Shown here in pieces: positions 28,204 through 38,525 of a stretch of 64,000 bases of DNA. How positions within the stretch are numbered: the first letter of the stretch is position 1; every line of letters begins with the position of its first letter. The stretch comes from Colius striatus (Eukaryota > Chordata > Aves > Coliiformes > Coliidae). Location of the stretch: contig NC_084763.1 of NCBI RefSeq assembly GCF_028858725.1, forward strand, positions 55,389,152 to 55,453,151, in the 5' to 3' direction. The notes beneath the pieces are model-generated. The model saw nothing but the letters and a program-made list of their open reading frames with translations, did no database searches and was not told where the DNA came from. The translations under genes and the position numbers were made by a program.

Positions 28204-28506
28204 CTACCTCAAATTGTGCCAACTGTAAAAGCCAATGTTAATGTTATGAAAGCCAGCTGCAATAAACCTCAGGCCCACAAATAATGTTCCTAAAAGTAAT
28301 AAAAGAGGACCAGAAAAAATTCCTAACTGAGGCTGAATTTGAAACAGGTTAAAGATAAGGTTTTCAAAGTGTAGCATTAGTTGAAGAACATGGTGATCCT
28401 TTAAGAATAATGCCATTACCATTTGTATGTGTTGCTTGGTTTTGTTGGCCTTCTCATTTTTGTCAAGACATCCACTGGGTTTCATATGAAAAACTAATGT
28501 TTTCAC
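28204..28506 (-). other. Hydrophobic ORF with flanking splice-like sites, unknown
   Basis: An open frame of 100 codons on the minus strand. Its second half is strongly hydrophobic (GIFSGPLLLLLGTLFVGLRF then IAAGFHN) and ends at a consensus-like donor (TTTGAG/GTAGG, edge near 28209). A candidate acceptor, TTTCAAATTCAG, lies inside it near 28336. I do not recognise a family. It could be an exon of an unannotated transcript, an alternative OLAH 5' exon, or chance. No conserved partner exon was found nearby. Confidence 0.2.
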
Positions 28507-28629
28507 AAATTAACTAGTTCCAGGAGATGCTGCTCTCAACCAAAACTATGTTGGGCATTTCCAGGGCTGAAGGTAAAAGAGGGCTTTACAGAGCCAACTT
28601 TGCCAACTCAGTACTAGTACAGAATAGAA

Positions 28630-28845
28630 TAGACTAAACTAGACTAGATTATTTAAGTTGGAAGGGTCCAACTGTCTGACCGCTTCAGGGCTGACCAAGT
28701 TCAAACATGTTGTTAAGGGCATTGTCCAAATACCTCTTAGACACAGGCTTGGGGCACCAACCACCTCTCTAGCAACCCTGTTCCAGTGTTTGACCACTGG
28801 TAAAGAAATGCTTCCTAATGTCCTGCCTAAACCTGAAATCTATTT
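28630..28845 (-). mobile_element. CR1 LINE 3' end
   Basis: Inverted CR1 3' region: TTAAGTTGGAAGGGTCC, CAGGGCTGACCAAGTTC and ATGCTTCCTAATGTCC. It belongs to a different subfamily from the young copies. It abuts the CR1 ORF1 relic, either as one internally deleted element or as two insertions. Confidence 0.75.
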
Positions 28846-29880
28846 GGATTGACCTCAGGCTTTTTGTTGCGACATCGCTTGTACCCACACTCAAGAGCAG
28901 ACATGGATAGTAGTCTGGAGGTTGTACTAGGCTCTTCAGTCTTGTGGTGATGTCCCTAATTTGGGCCCCAGGGAGACAGCAAACTTCCCTGAAAAGAGAG
29001 TCTGGTCTGCAAACAGGTGCTTCCATTCAACATCAGAGGTGATTGCCAATGACCATAACTTGTGTTGTTGTGAGTGGCTGGTCTCTCTGGCCTTGGCAGG
29101 ACTGCTTGTGGAGGTTCCTCCTTGGTCTTGTTATCACAGAATCTCAAGGACTGGAAGGGACCTCAAAAGCTCATCCAGTGCAACCCCCTGCCAGAGCAGG
29201 ACCACCTAGAGTAGGTCACACAGGAACTCCTCCAGGTGGGTTTGGAATGTCTCCAGAGAAGGAGCCTCCACAGCTCATCTGGGCAGCCCGTGCCAGTGCT
29301 CCCTCACCTCAACAGGGAAGAAATTCTTCCTTGTATTTCTTTGGAACCTCTTGTGTTGCAGCTTATACCCATTGCCCCTTGTCCTATCGTTGGCCATCAC
29401 TGAGCACAGCCTGGCTCCATCCCTCTGACACTCACCCTTTATGTATTTGTAAACATGAGTGAGATCACCCCCAGTCTTCTCTTCTCCAAGCTCAAGAGCC
29501 CCAGCTCCCTTTCATTAGAAGGGAGATGCTTCACTCCCTTAATCATCTGTCATATCCAGGCCCTTGTACTTGTTCTGTAAGGGTATCTTAGCAGGTAACT
29601 TAGAGGATAAGGAGGGAGTTCTCTTACCACTCCATGCTGTAACCTTCTTCCACCCTTCCTTATCCCATGTGATGCTGCCTTCCTTCTGGTACAGAGCAGA
29701 TCCGGCACTTGCCTCCATACTGGCCATGCTGAGGTGGCTTCTGTGTATCACAGACAGCAGGGTATGGCTCCATTGATCAATCTCCCTTTCAGACTCTTGA
29801 ATACTCCTCAGAAATTCCTCATCCTTAAAGATTTCTTAGCTCTTTCTTTGTGGCAATTACCAGTCTTTTTTGGACCACTA
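28846..29880 (-). mobile_element. CR1 ORF1 relic (esterase domain) interrupted by a younger CR1
   Basis: Minus-strand translation over 28850-29026 gives CRPDSLFREVCCLPG, IRDITTRLKSLVQPPDYYP and LLLSVGTSD, the SGNH-type esterase domain that CR1 LINEs encode in ORF1. The upstream part resumes at about 29550-29750 with SGKRTPSLSSKLPAKIPLQN and YKGLD, the region before the esterase. A second CR1 (29133-29549) splits them. Only part of ORF1 is present, so the copy is dead; LINEs rarely keep their 5' half, which makes this copy uncommon. The outer right edge is uncertain. Confidence 0.7.
29133..29549 (-). mobile_element. CR1 LINE nested in the CR1 ORF1 relic
   Basis: Inverted CR1 3' part: TATCACAGAATCTCAAGGAC, GGAAGGGACCTCAAAAGCTC, GGAGCCTCCACAGCTC, CCCTTGTCCTATCG and TCTTCTCTTCTCCAAGC. 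It lies inside the ORF1 relic and so inserted later. Confidence 0.88.
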
Positions 29881-32074
29881 TACTAATACAAGTGAACCTA
29901 ATGGTAAGTCAGGAAATGTCTTCATTCTCTAAAAACCAAAACTCATTTACTCTGTATTTGTGGCACATGATAACATCTGCTGTGCTCTATAAGCACTGTG
30001 CACTCTGCAGATCACAGCAACAGAAATGCATGAAATAAGCTGTCACTTGTGGCATTTTGCAAGTTTAAAAGTGGGTGAAACACTAGTGGAATGGCTAAAG
30101 TAATTTTGTATTCATACTGGAAATCCACCAATGTAATTCCTGTTCCAGAATTAAGGGAGGGAGCTGTAATTCACCAATCATCATTTGATGTGACTCATTT
30201 TGGGCAGTAAAACAAGCACACACAGATCCCTGAGGTAAATCAACACAGCAGCATAGCAGCATGTGATTCTCAGCTGCACACATAAGATTTGAAGAACTAC
30301 ATTGTGTGTGTTGCTTAATAAAGGTTGACTTTTAATATTGACAGTTGTGAAATACATTGGCCTGTATGAACCATAAACCATTTAATTGGTTTTCCCCTCT
30401 GGCTGTTATTAGAGTCAATTTATATAGTCAGCAATTTATTATTTTTAACAATCTGCATCATTTTTAGCACCTTTACTGCAACTATACTTCCTTTCCTAGT
30501 CACTCAGCTTGAAAGGGTAAAAGTAAGGATACCCTTAAACCTTTCTCTTAAAAATTACTGACAGCTGCTTGTATGGAGAGGCATGCAATTAAGCAGTTCT
30601 CACACCATCCAAAGGAAAGCAGTAGTAAGCTTCCCCTCTAGGGCAGCCTGAGACAATCTTAAATCAATCAAATATAACATACATCCCAATTTATTATTAC
30701 ATATGGCCTCAGAGGATTATGCACAAGGGATAAAACAGGATTCATGCAGATGAAACATGGAGGGGAAAGCATAAATTGCAGAAGGGAAAATAGAGAAGCA
30801 TTAGAAAGATCTCCTGAAGAGATTTGGAAAGATGAGTGACAGCAGATAGAGCACTGAAGAGATCTCACCTGGAATTCCTCCTATAGCCTCTTCAAGAAAG
30901 GTGAGTTCAAACCAGATCTGATGCAAGGCATGGCTAGAAAAGGGAGCTTATGAAATAGAATACATTGCTTTCCACAAATACATTAAAACATGGGGGTGGG
31001 GAAGTGACTGCAGTCCAAGGGCTGGTTGGAGGCTGTCCATGAATTAAACATGGCTAGAAATAAGATTTTACCTGCTGGACCTGTCAGATTCTGATGGGTC
31101 AGATGGAAATTCAGGTTACAAAGTAGTTGTAGAACATGTGTGTGACCATGGCTTGGTGAACACTCTAAACACCACACTCCTATTAGTCCTGTTCCTAGTG
31201 TGAAGAAAGCCAGCTGATTGCAATGGTGTAAGATAGTTCTGCTAACAGAGAAACAGTTTAGTTTAACAAACCTTTATTGTTGTGCTTAATACACACTAAA
31301 TGCACTGAGGTCACTCTGATCAAGTCTGCTGGGCAAGAAAGAGAATAAAATGGAAGTACCCAGAGAAAACAGGAAGCCTGAAGGGACTAGAATCCAAGAG
31401 GAAAGCTGACTTTCCAGTCTTGCAAAGAGAAGATGTGGAAGTTACATAAGAATGGTCAGTCTGTATACAGGGCTAGCCATGGGAAAGAAAAAATGAAAGT
31501 CTATGGGGCTAGACAAGACCTGACTATAGGAACTGACTATAATCCCCAGAAGGCAGAAATTCCATCAGTGCATGGAGCAAATATGCAATCTGATGATAAA
31601 TAATTAGGAAACAGCATGAGGAAAGCATTGCTGAATGCTCCCAGCCATGTGCTTCTAAGGGAAGATAAAAATTTCCTGACAGAGGTGCACTGAGCAGGAC
31701 CCTGCCCTTGCCTCTACAAACGGTGTGTGTGCAAGCTGTAAACCCTCCACAGTGCAGCACAACTGGCTCTGTAGAACAGTTCATTGACAAATGCAGCAAC
31801 ATATTCACATTTATTTTTGGAGGCTCCAAGAAAGCCAGCAAGCTCCATAGCACTATAGGAGTAAAACTACTAGTACTATAAGGAGAGGACAGTGTTAAGA
31901 AGCAGCCTATTGCACTTTCCTAAGAAGTAAGAGATAAAATGTTTGTTAAAAGCAGGATTTTGTTGTAGGAGACAAAACAGTGATAGCAGTAGATTAAAGA
32001 ACAAGCCCAAATTAGTAGACACATGCTTCACACTTATGGGAATAGGTGAACTAAAGCATGTATCAGCTGATCAG
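29881..32074. other. Spacer with no recognised feature
   Basis: AT-rich unique sequence. I saw no gene, RNA gene or identifiable element here. Confidence 0.5.
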
Positions 32075-33016
32075 GGAGAGATGCAGAGCTCAGACTGGCA
32101 AGATACCAAATGATCAGGGAACTGGAGCATCTTCCTTATGAGGAAAGGCTGCAGGACATGGGACTGTTCAGCCTGGAGAAGAGGAGACTGAGGGAGGACC
32201 TCATTAATACGTACAAGTATTTGAAAGGTGTGTGTCAAGAGGATGGGGCAACACTTTATTTCCATTGTATCCAGTGACAGGACAAGGGGTGATGGAAAGA
32301 AGCTGGAACACAAACAGTTCCATTTAAACATAAGGAAAAACTATTTCACTGTTGAGCTGAGGGAGCCCTGGCACAGGCTGCCCAGGGAGGGTGTGGAGGC
32401 TCCTTCTCTGGAGGTCTTGAGACATCTGGGCATCTTGAGACACATCAAGAAGAGTGTGGGCAGCAGGTTGAGGGAGGTTCTACTCCCTCTCTACTCTGCC
32501 CTGGTGAGGCCTCATCTGGAGTCCTTGGCTCCCCAGCTCAAGAGGGACAGGGAACTGCTGGAGAGAGGCCAGTGCAGGGTCACCAAGATGATCAGGGGAC
32601 CAGAGCATCTTCCTTATGAGGAAAGGCTGCGGGAACTGGGGCTGTTCAGTCTGGAGAAGAGGAGACTGAGGGGAGATCTCATGAACATTTAAAAATATCT
32701 AAAGGGTGGGTGTCAGGAGGTTGGGACATCCCTTTTTTCTACAGTAGCTAGCAACAGGACAAGGGGTGATGGGATGAAGCTGCAACACAAAAAGTTCCAC
32801 TTAAACATAAGAAAGAACTATTTCACTGTTTCAGTGAGGGAGCCCTGGCACAGGCTGCCCAGAGGGGCTGTGGAGGCTCCTTCCTTGGAGGGCTTCAAGA
32901 CCCACCTGGACATGTTCCTGTGCAACCTGATCTAGGTGACCCTGCTTCTGCTGGAGGGTTGGACTAGATGATCTCTAAAGGTCCCTTCCAACCCCTACCA
33001 TTCTATGATTCTATGG
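32075..33016 (+). mobile_element. Two CR1 LINE copies head-to-tail
   Basis: Copy A (about 32075-32424) starts in ORF2's last part (GGAGCATCTTCCTTATGAGG) and stops at CTCTGGAGGTCTT without the usual tail. Copy B (about 32425-33016) starts further upstream in CR1 (AAGAAGAGTGTGGGCAGCAG) and runs to a complete tail ending CTATGATTCTATGG. The junction has a repeat of TCTTGAGAC at 32415-32423 and 32433-32441. A 154-codon ORF across the junction (32228-32692) is CR1-derived. Confidence 0.9.
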
Positions 33017-33929
33017 TAGTCACAAATCAAAACTAACTTTGTTGCAAAACATGTGTGGAGGACAAGAATGGGAAGCAGTAACTGAGAGGCAGATTTGTTG
33101 TCAGCTTGGTTCAATCTTGCTGCTGATGAAAGAGACAATATTGCCCAGCTCCTTGGAGCATAACTTTCTTCCTCAATCTTTTTACCAGAACTAGCAACTA
33201 CCCATGTAGTAAGAGCACACTGTTTATCAACCTGAAAATCAATCATTATTCTGTAGGTTAGTTTTCACCTCCACCAATCAGCTGATCCTACACAGTCTCA
33301 CCATCCTCCTCTGATAATGAAATAGTCCTTTCACGGTATTTTTGCAAGCTTTGACCCAATTAAACAATCTGGAAAGGTGTAGACTGAGATTAAGTACACA
33401 ACCTCAACATTTGGATGTAAAAGGCACATCTGTGCTAATCTAATGGAGTAATTTGCCCTTAAGAATTATTTTACAATTCTTACTGAAACAAAAGAAACCT
33501 GCAGAGTCTGTTTGACTAGTTTGAAAAACACATTCAGCTGATCAGAGACAAAAATATATGCACCACACACATAAAGGAATTGTTGCATGAATAAATAACC
33601 TTCTTTTGTATGCATTCAGCTGAATCTGGATTTATTTGAAGTCTAAGCATATCTGGCTAGGGAAATGTCTGGTTTTTTTGGTCTTTTTTACAAGGCAGAA
33701 GTTCTAGGGGAAAAAAGTTATTATTTCTACAGTGATTTTCTACATTGCATCTTTCTCCTGCTTCCATCTATTGGGCTTGGTCTGACTCCAAGGTTTGACT
33801 CAGACTCTGCTACAGTGAAGAAAGGATGTATAATAATACCCCTGTATAATCAAGATTTATCCTGGGCTGTTCAGTTTTCAAGAGAAACAAGCTTTTATTG
33901 TATTACCTGCACTTTCTCAGTTAGTATCT
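33017..33929. other. Spacer between CR1 pair and solo LTR
   Basis: Unique sequence without a recognised gene or element. Confidence 0.5.
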
Positions 33930-34504
33930 TGGTTTCAGTAAGGATAGGGTTAATTTTCTTCCTAGTAGCTGGAGTAGAGCTGTGGTTTGGATTTAGTGTG
34001 AGAATAACATTGCTAACATGCTGGTGTTTCAGTTGTTGCTCAGTAGTGCCAAGTGAAGGACTTTTCAGTCTCCCGTGCTCAGCCAGTGAGGAGGTGCACA
34101 AGAGGCTGGGAGGGGGCATGGCCAGGACACCTGTCCCCAAACTAGCCAAAGGGCTATTCCATACCATAGATGTCATGCCCAGTATATAAACTGGGGAGAG
34201 TTGGCTGGGAGGAGCAATTTCTGCTGGGGCATCGGTCAGCAGGTGGTGAGCAACTGCACCGTGCATCTCTGGTCTTTCCTTGGGGTTTGTGTCTCTTTGT
34301 TATATTCCTTTTCATTACTATTACGATTCTTCTTTTATTAATATAATGATTATATTTCATTTCAGTTATTAACCTATTCTTATGTCAACCCAGGAGTTTT
34401 ACTGGGTTTTCCCCCCCAAGTTCTACTCCCATCCTACTGGGAGTGGGGAGGAGTGAGCAGCAGCTGCATGGTGCTTAGCTGCTGGCTGAGGCTGAACCAC
34501 GACA
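33930..34504 (+). mobile_element. Solo LTR of an avian endogenous retrovirus
   Basis: A 575-bp block beginning TGG and ending ACA with the layout of a full LTR. It has GATAGGGTTAATTTTCTTCC near the start, a TATATAAA promoter element at about 34181-34188, and the typical avian end GTGGGGAGGAGTGAGCAGCAG through GGCTGAACCACGACA. It resembles a common avian ERVL/class II-like LTR family; I cannot name the subfamily. No internal viral region flanks it, so it is a solo LTR. It is moderately diverged and therefore old. No clear target-site duplication was seen. Confidence 0.75.
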
Positions 34505-34751
34505 GTGATTTCTGTGACCTGATGAATTAGTGGCAGACAAAATTTGCTTGAGGATGTTCACAGTCAAAAGTGAGGTTTCTGTGTTGAACTATTGGCAAAG
34601 AAATGGCTCAGTGTGAGAAGAAAACCTCACAGAATTCTGCTTTAAGAAAATCTTTATGAATATTTTTTGATTCTCATTGCATTTAGAATAAGCTGAACAT
34701 TTAATTTGAGTTCTATAGAGCTGTATGAAACATTATAAGAGCAATTAGATA

Positions 34752-35045
34752 ACCACAGAATCATTTAGGTTGAAGGGAATCTCTAGAGATCATCGAGTCC
34801 AAGACTTGCCTCACTGAAATTTGGTTATCTGCAGGGATGGAGACTCCACAGCCTCCCTAGGAAACCTTGTTGCATGCTCACAGTGAGGTTATTTTTCCTT
34901 TCTATCTGATCCCTTGTTGTGCATTTTATCTGGAAGTCTTTTGCCTTTTTGCTAAGCACATCCAAGAAGAGTCTGGCTCTGTCCATCCTCTTCGTACCTT
35001 TCCATTAGGTAGGTGAAGACATTACTAAAATCCTTGTTTAGCACT
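34752..35045 (-). mobile_element. CR1 LINE 3' part (diverged)
   Basis: Inverted: CCACAGAATCATTTAGGTTG, GATCATCGAGTCC, GGGATGGAGACTCCACAGCC and GAAGAGTCTGGCTCTGTCC. It is more diverged than the young group. Confidence 0.85.
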
Positions 35046-36379
35046 CTTAAGACCAAAACATTTCTCCCAGTCTCTCTTTGTACACCACCCACTCCAGCCA
35101 CACTCACAGCGGCCCCTGCCACACTCACTCCAGTATTTCAACATCTTCTAGTACAGAAACATCCAAAATGGCCAGAGAATTCTATACTAAAGAAATATTG
35201 GATTAATTTTTAATCATGCTTTTGAGACACAGGCTTTCAGGGCACGATGAGCTTTTAACATTTGCTTTATTCACTGCCATGGCATCACCTTACAGCAGGT
35301 AGATGACTATTAACTGAAAAGTACAACTGTAAACGTGAGCAACAACAAAGCTGCTTTTGTTTTCCTGCTCTGGGAAAAGCAATGGTGTGATCTTGCATAG
35401 TGGAGACAGCAAAACAAAGAATAAGCTCTGTAGGAAATCACATCTAAGTGGCTCCAGAGTTCAGGAAACTACTTGTCTTTGCTTCCTGAAAAATAAAGAC
35501 TAAGGTAATCTTTCATCATTATACTGAGACATTAAAAAGTAACAGAAGTATGGAGCATCCTCAACTTTTTTTCTCCATTGGTCATATCTTCCCCAGCAAT
35601 ATATCACTGATGGCTACATTTTAAGCAGATTATATGCAAAATAGGTTAATGTCATTGCTAACATCTAAAAGCTGCTGATAGAACATACACATCTACGTCT
35701 TTACCATGGAAATTCTATTCTCCAGAACACTGTTTATGTATCTCTACTTAAAGTATGTAGGAAATTATGGAGGAACTTATTTCTTAAGGAAGACTTGCAG
35801 CTGATATAGGTGGATGGGGTGACACTCTTTTCTTTGTCCCCAGTGACAGGACAAAGGGTAATAGATGTAACAGGAAAAAAGATGGGATGTCTTTACATGT
35901 TGGCTATCACGTGCTGACTTTGCTACACTCATTCAAAGCAAGACTTAACAATCATGATCTGTAACTCGAACTAAACCTTAAATCCACTTAGAAACAACTA
36001 TTACTGTTATCCAAGACCATAGGAGATAGATTAAAATAGTCTGTACTAGGTTCAGATGAGTAGATGCTTTGTAGTTAGTACTAACGTTAAGATTGTACTG
36101 ATCAAAACAAACATCCCTCATAAAGGATGTCCTGGAATATATGGACTCAGGGCAGAATAAGCCAATGTGATAGAGTGAAGGTCCATGCATCATTCACTGC
36201 ACTGCCTTAAAAATACACCACCTAAGGTGGAGAGGCCATCATCACCACCTTGATGTGCTGGGCCCTCTTACTTCATATGCATGACTTTGTTCTTGCAGGA
36301 CCAGAGACTGATAAGGATGGAACCCCGTGCCTCACCAGGCACCAGAGGCTTGATGATCCCTTACTCAACCTACCTGCTG
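35046..36379. other. Spacer with one CR1 scrap
   Basis: Mostly unique. At 35815-35870 a short plus-strand CR1 piece reads CCCCAGTGACAGGACAAAGG. Nothing else was recognised. Confidence 0.5.
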
Positions 36380-36560
36380 TCATGGGTTTGTGTGGAGGTG
36401 CTTCTGGTAGTGGGGAAGGGGCTGTAATGGTGGCTCCTCTAAGAAGCTGCTTGAGACTTTTCCCAGCTCAAAGTCAGACCCGGCCTCTGGGACTGTGCCA
36501 TGTGGGTGAAGGACTCACTAAATAGAGTAACATAATGTATTAGATAAGGTTTTGTTTAAA
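36380..36560 (+). mobile_element. Probable ERV LTR fragment
   Basis: Resembles the start of an avian ERV LTR family: GGTTTGTGTGGAGGTGC, GGTGGCTCCTCTAAGAAGCTG and a following GAGTAACATAATGTATTAG stretch. It is only part of an LTR, old and strongly diverged. Family assignment is tentative. Confidence 0.4.
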
Positions 36561-37540
36561 TACAGTGTGGAATGTACTGTTGGGTGCCCTGGCTTTGTGG
36601 GGTTACTCTAGGCCCCATCTCTGTGCAGACTTGAAATCAAGCAATATCTTGACTCTGTGTAGATTGGCTTATTGCATACCAGGCATGAATGTATTTTGCA
36701 GACAATACCACAACCCCCCTTCCTAAACTGCACTATTAAAAAAATTAATCCTATTAATACCTTTATTCTCCTGCACAGTCTACTAATTAGATTTATTCGA
36801 TTAAGATGTGATTACCCTTGATTTTAATCTCTGAGGTGCCTTTGGGTCTACCTAGGAGTTAGTGAGAAGGATCAAGCAAATGTTTAGTATTAAAAAACAA
36901 CGTGTGATGGGGATCTTTGACTGAGAGGACCACAGGCATCTGAAGTCTACAATCCCTACAAGGGAAGAGGGAGCTCTAAGAGCCTGCAGTCCTCATATGG
37001 AAGCCTCATAGGGATAGGAGTAATAGGGTCTGCAATCTGGTCATGGTTACACAGAGTTTCTGTAGGTCCTGAGTTTCTGACTGTTGCACCAGGCAACAAC
37101 CTTCTACCTTGTGTAAAGACTCTTGCATGATGCAGATAGTCTGATGCACACCTGTATCTCCTGCCCTACTGGCTATGGATGTCACATCAGACTGCTTTAT
37201 TACTACTTCAGGATCTATCAGAGCTGCCATAAGGAACTCCTGGGGGTTTGGGAGCTCTTCAGAGCAGGCAGAGCCCCTAGCGATACTGGGAGAGGGGGAG
37301 ATCTCTGGGCTGAGCCGTAGCCCTCCATCACACATCACTTGTGTATGCATGGAAGGGGCAGAGACCCCTTCAGGGTACCAAAAGGCAGGTGTCTCTAAAA
37401 GTAGACACCTCATGAACCACTGGTAAGTGGGACTGCAAAGGCCTTGTGTGTCTTTCCCAGTACATGTGGTGCTTCATCATGTGGTAAAGCACTTGCTCTC
37501 AGATGCCAGGACAGCTGCAAATCCCACAGGGTCTGGTGGT
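36561..37540. other. Unassigned spacer before the CROT promoter
   Basis: No gene recognised. A minus-strand ORF of 135 codons (37006-37413) with the segment AALIDPEVVIKQSDVTSIAS may be part of an unclassified repeat, but I cannot name it. Confidence 0.4.
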
Positions 37541-37544
37541 TCGT

Positions 37545-38215
37545 GCTCATCCCCGCTCCCGGGGAGCTGCCACCCCTATCCTCGCACGGCCCTGCCCCCG
37601 TCCTTCCATTCACACGCCTCTCCGCCGAGGGCCCGCGGCGGGCGCTGCGAGGCTCCCCCCGCTCCCGACCCCGCAGAGCCACAGCCCTTCGGGCCGCCGC
37701 CTCCCTCGCCGCGGCCGCCCGCCCCGCCCGGCTTCCGGCCCCGCTTGGAAGTGGGGCAGAGGTGAAGGCGGGCGGGCGGCGAGCCTGGTAGGCGGCGGGT
37801 GCGGGGCTGTGGGCAGGCGGCGAGCCTGCCGGCCGGGGCGGGCCCAGCTAGGCCGAGCTAAGCAGCGCTCCGCAGAGCCAGCGGTGAGCCGCGCCGGCCT
37901 CTTTCCTCGGGGGGTGCGCGGCGGTGGGCAGAGGGTGGTACGCACGGCTCGGCGCGGCTGTCTCCTGAACCGGGGCGGCTCGCCGGAGCGGGTCCTGTGC
38001 TGCCGCAGAGCCGCGGCCCCGCTCGGCCGCGGCTCCCTTCGCGCTCTCCGTCGCTGCCGGCGGGAAGCGCAGGGGCAGGCGGGGCGCGGCGGCGGCGGGG
38101 CCGGGAGCCGCTGCCCTTCGGCGTTCCCGAGGCCGTGGCGGCCCCGGCGAAGGTCTGCCGGGGGGCGGCGAGGTGCCCGAGGGGGGCCGGGCCGGGGGTG
38201 CCGGGTGGGAATGGC
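37545..38215 (+). promoter_or_regulatory. CROT: CpG island, CROT promoter and non-coding exon 1
   Basis: Dense CpG and GC-rich sequence. A donor GTGAGC at 37884-37889 inside it could end a non-coding first exon, which would join the acceptor at 38514-38516 just before the CROT start codon. Long ORFs across the island in several frames (286 aa plus, 254 aa minus) are compositional by-products, rich in R, P, G and A. Confidence 0.75.
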
Positions 38216-38525
38216 CTCTGGTCTCGGGTGGTGGGTGCCCCAGGGCTGGCTGGCGGCTCCTCGGGGAAGAAAGCAACAGGCCTCGAGTTGGTTAATCGCG
38301 ACATGCCCGGAGGATGCATCAATAGCCGCCTGCTCCTGGTTTGTGCGTGTTTGCCTCTCGTAGCATCGGGCCAAGGAGAAATCCTCGGTCCTGCCTTTGC
38401 CAGGGGATGCTTCTCGGATATGCTTTTTACCGTGTCATTGGCAGAAGGAAAGAACAGTATGGGGAGATACATCATCTAATTCAGGCTTTGTTAATAGTCT
38501 CGATGTTGTGCTGCAGGTCTGCATC

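Noticed and set aside
32228-32692. 154-aa ORF
   Set aside because: It is the CR1 ORF2 C-terminal region running across two CR1 copies, not a host gene.
37006-37413. 135-aa minus-strand ORF suspected to be a retroviral gag relic
   Set aside because: I could not align it with any family with confidence, so it is left as unassigned spacer.
24763-37545. Search for MEIG1 or DCLRE1C next to OLAH, as in mammals
   Set aside because: No open frame in the spacer resembles either protein, so they are not here.
37503-38374. Long ORFs (286 aa plus, 254 aa and 205 aa minus) over the CROT CpG island
   Set aside because: They overlap in several frames, consist mainly of R, P, G and A, match no family, and are explained by high GC content, which removes stop codons.
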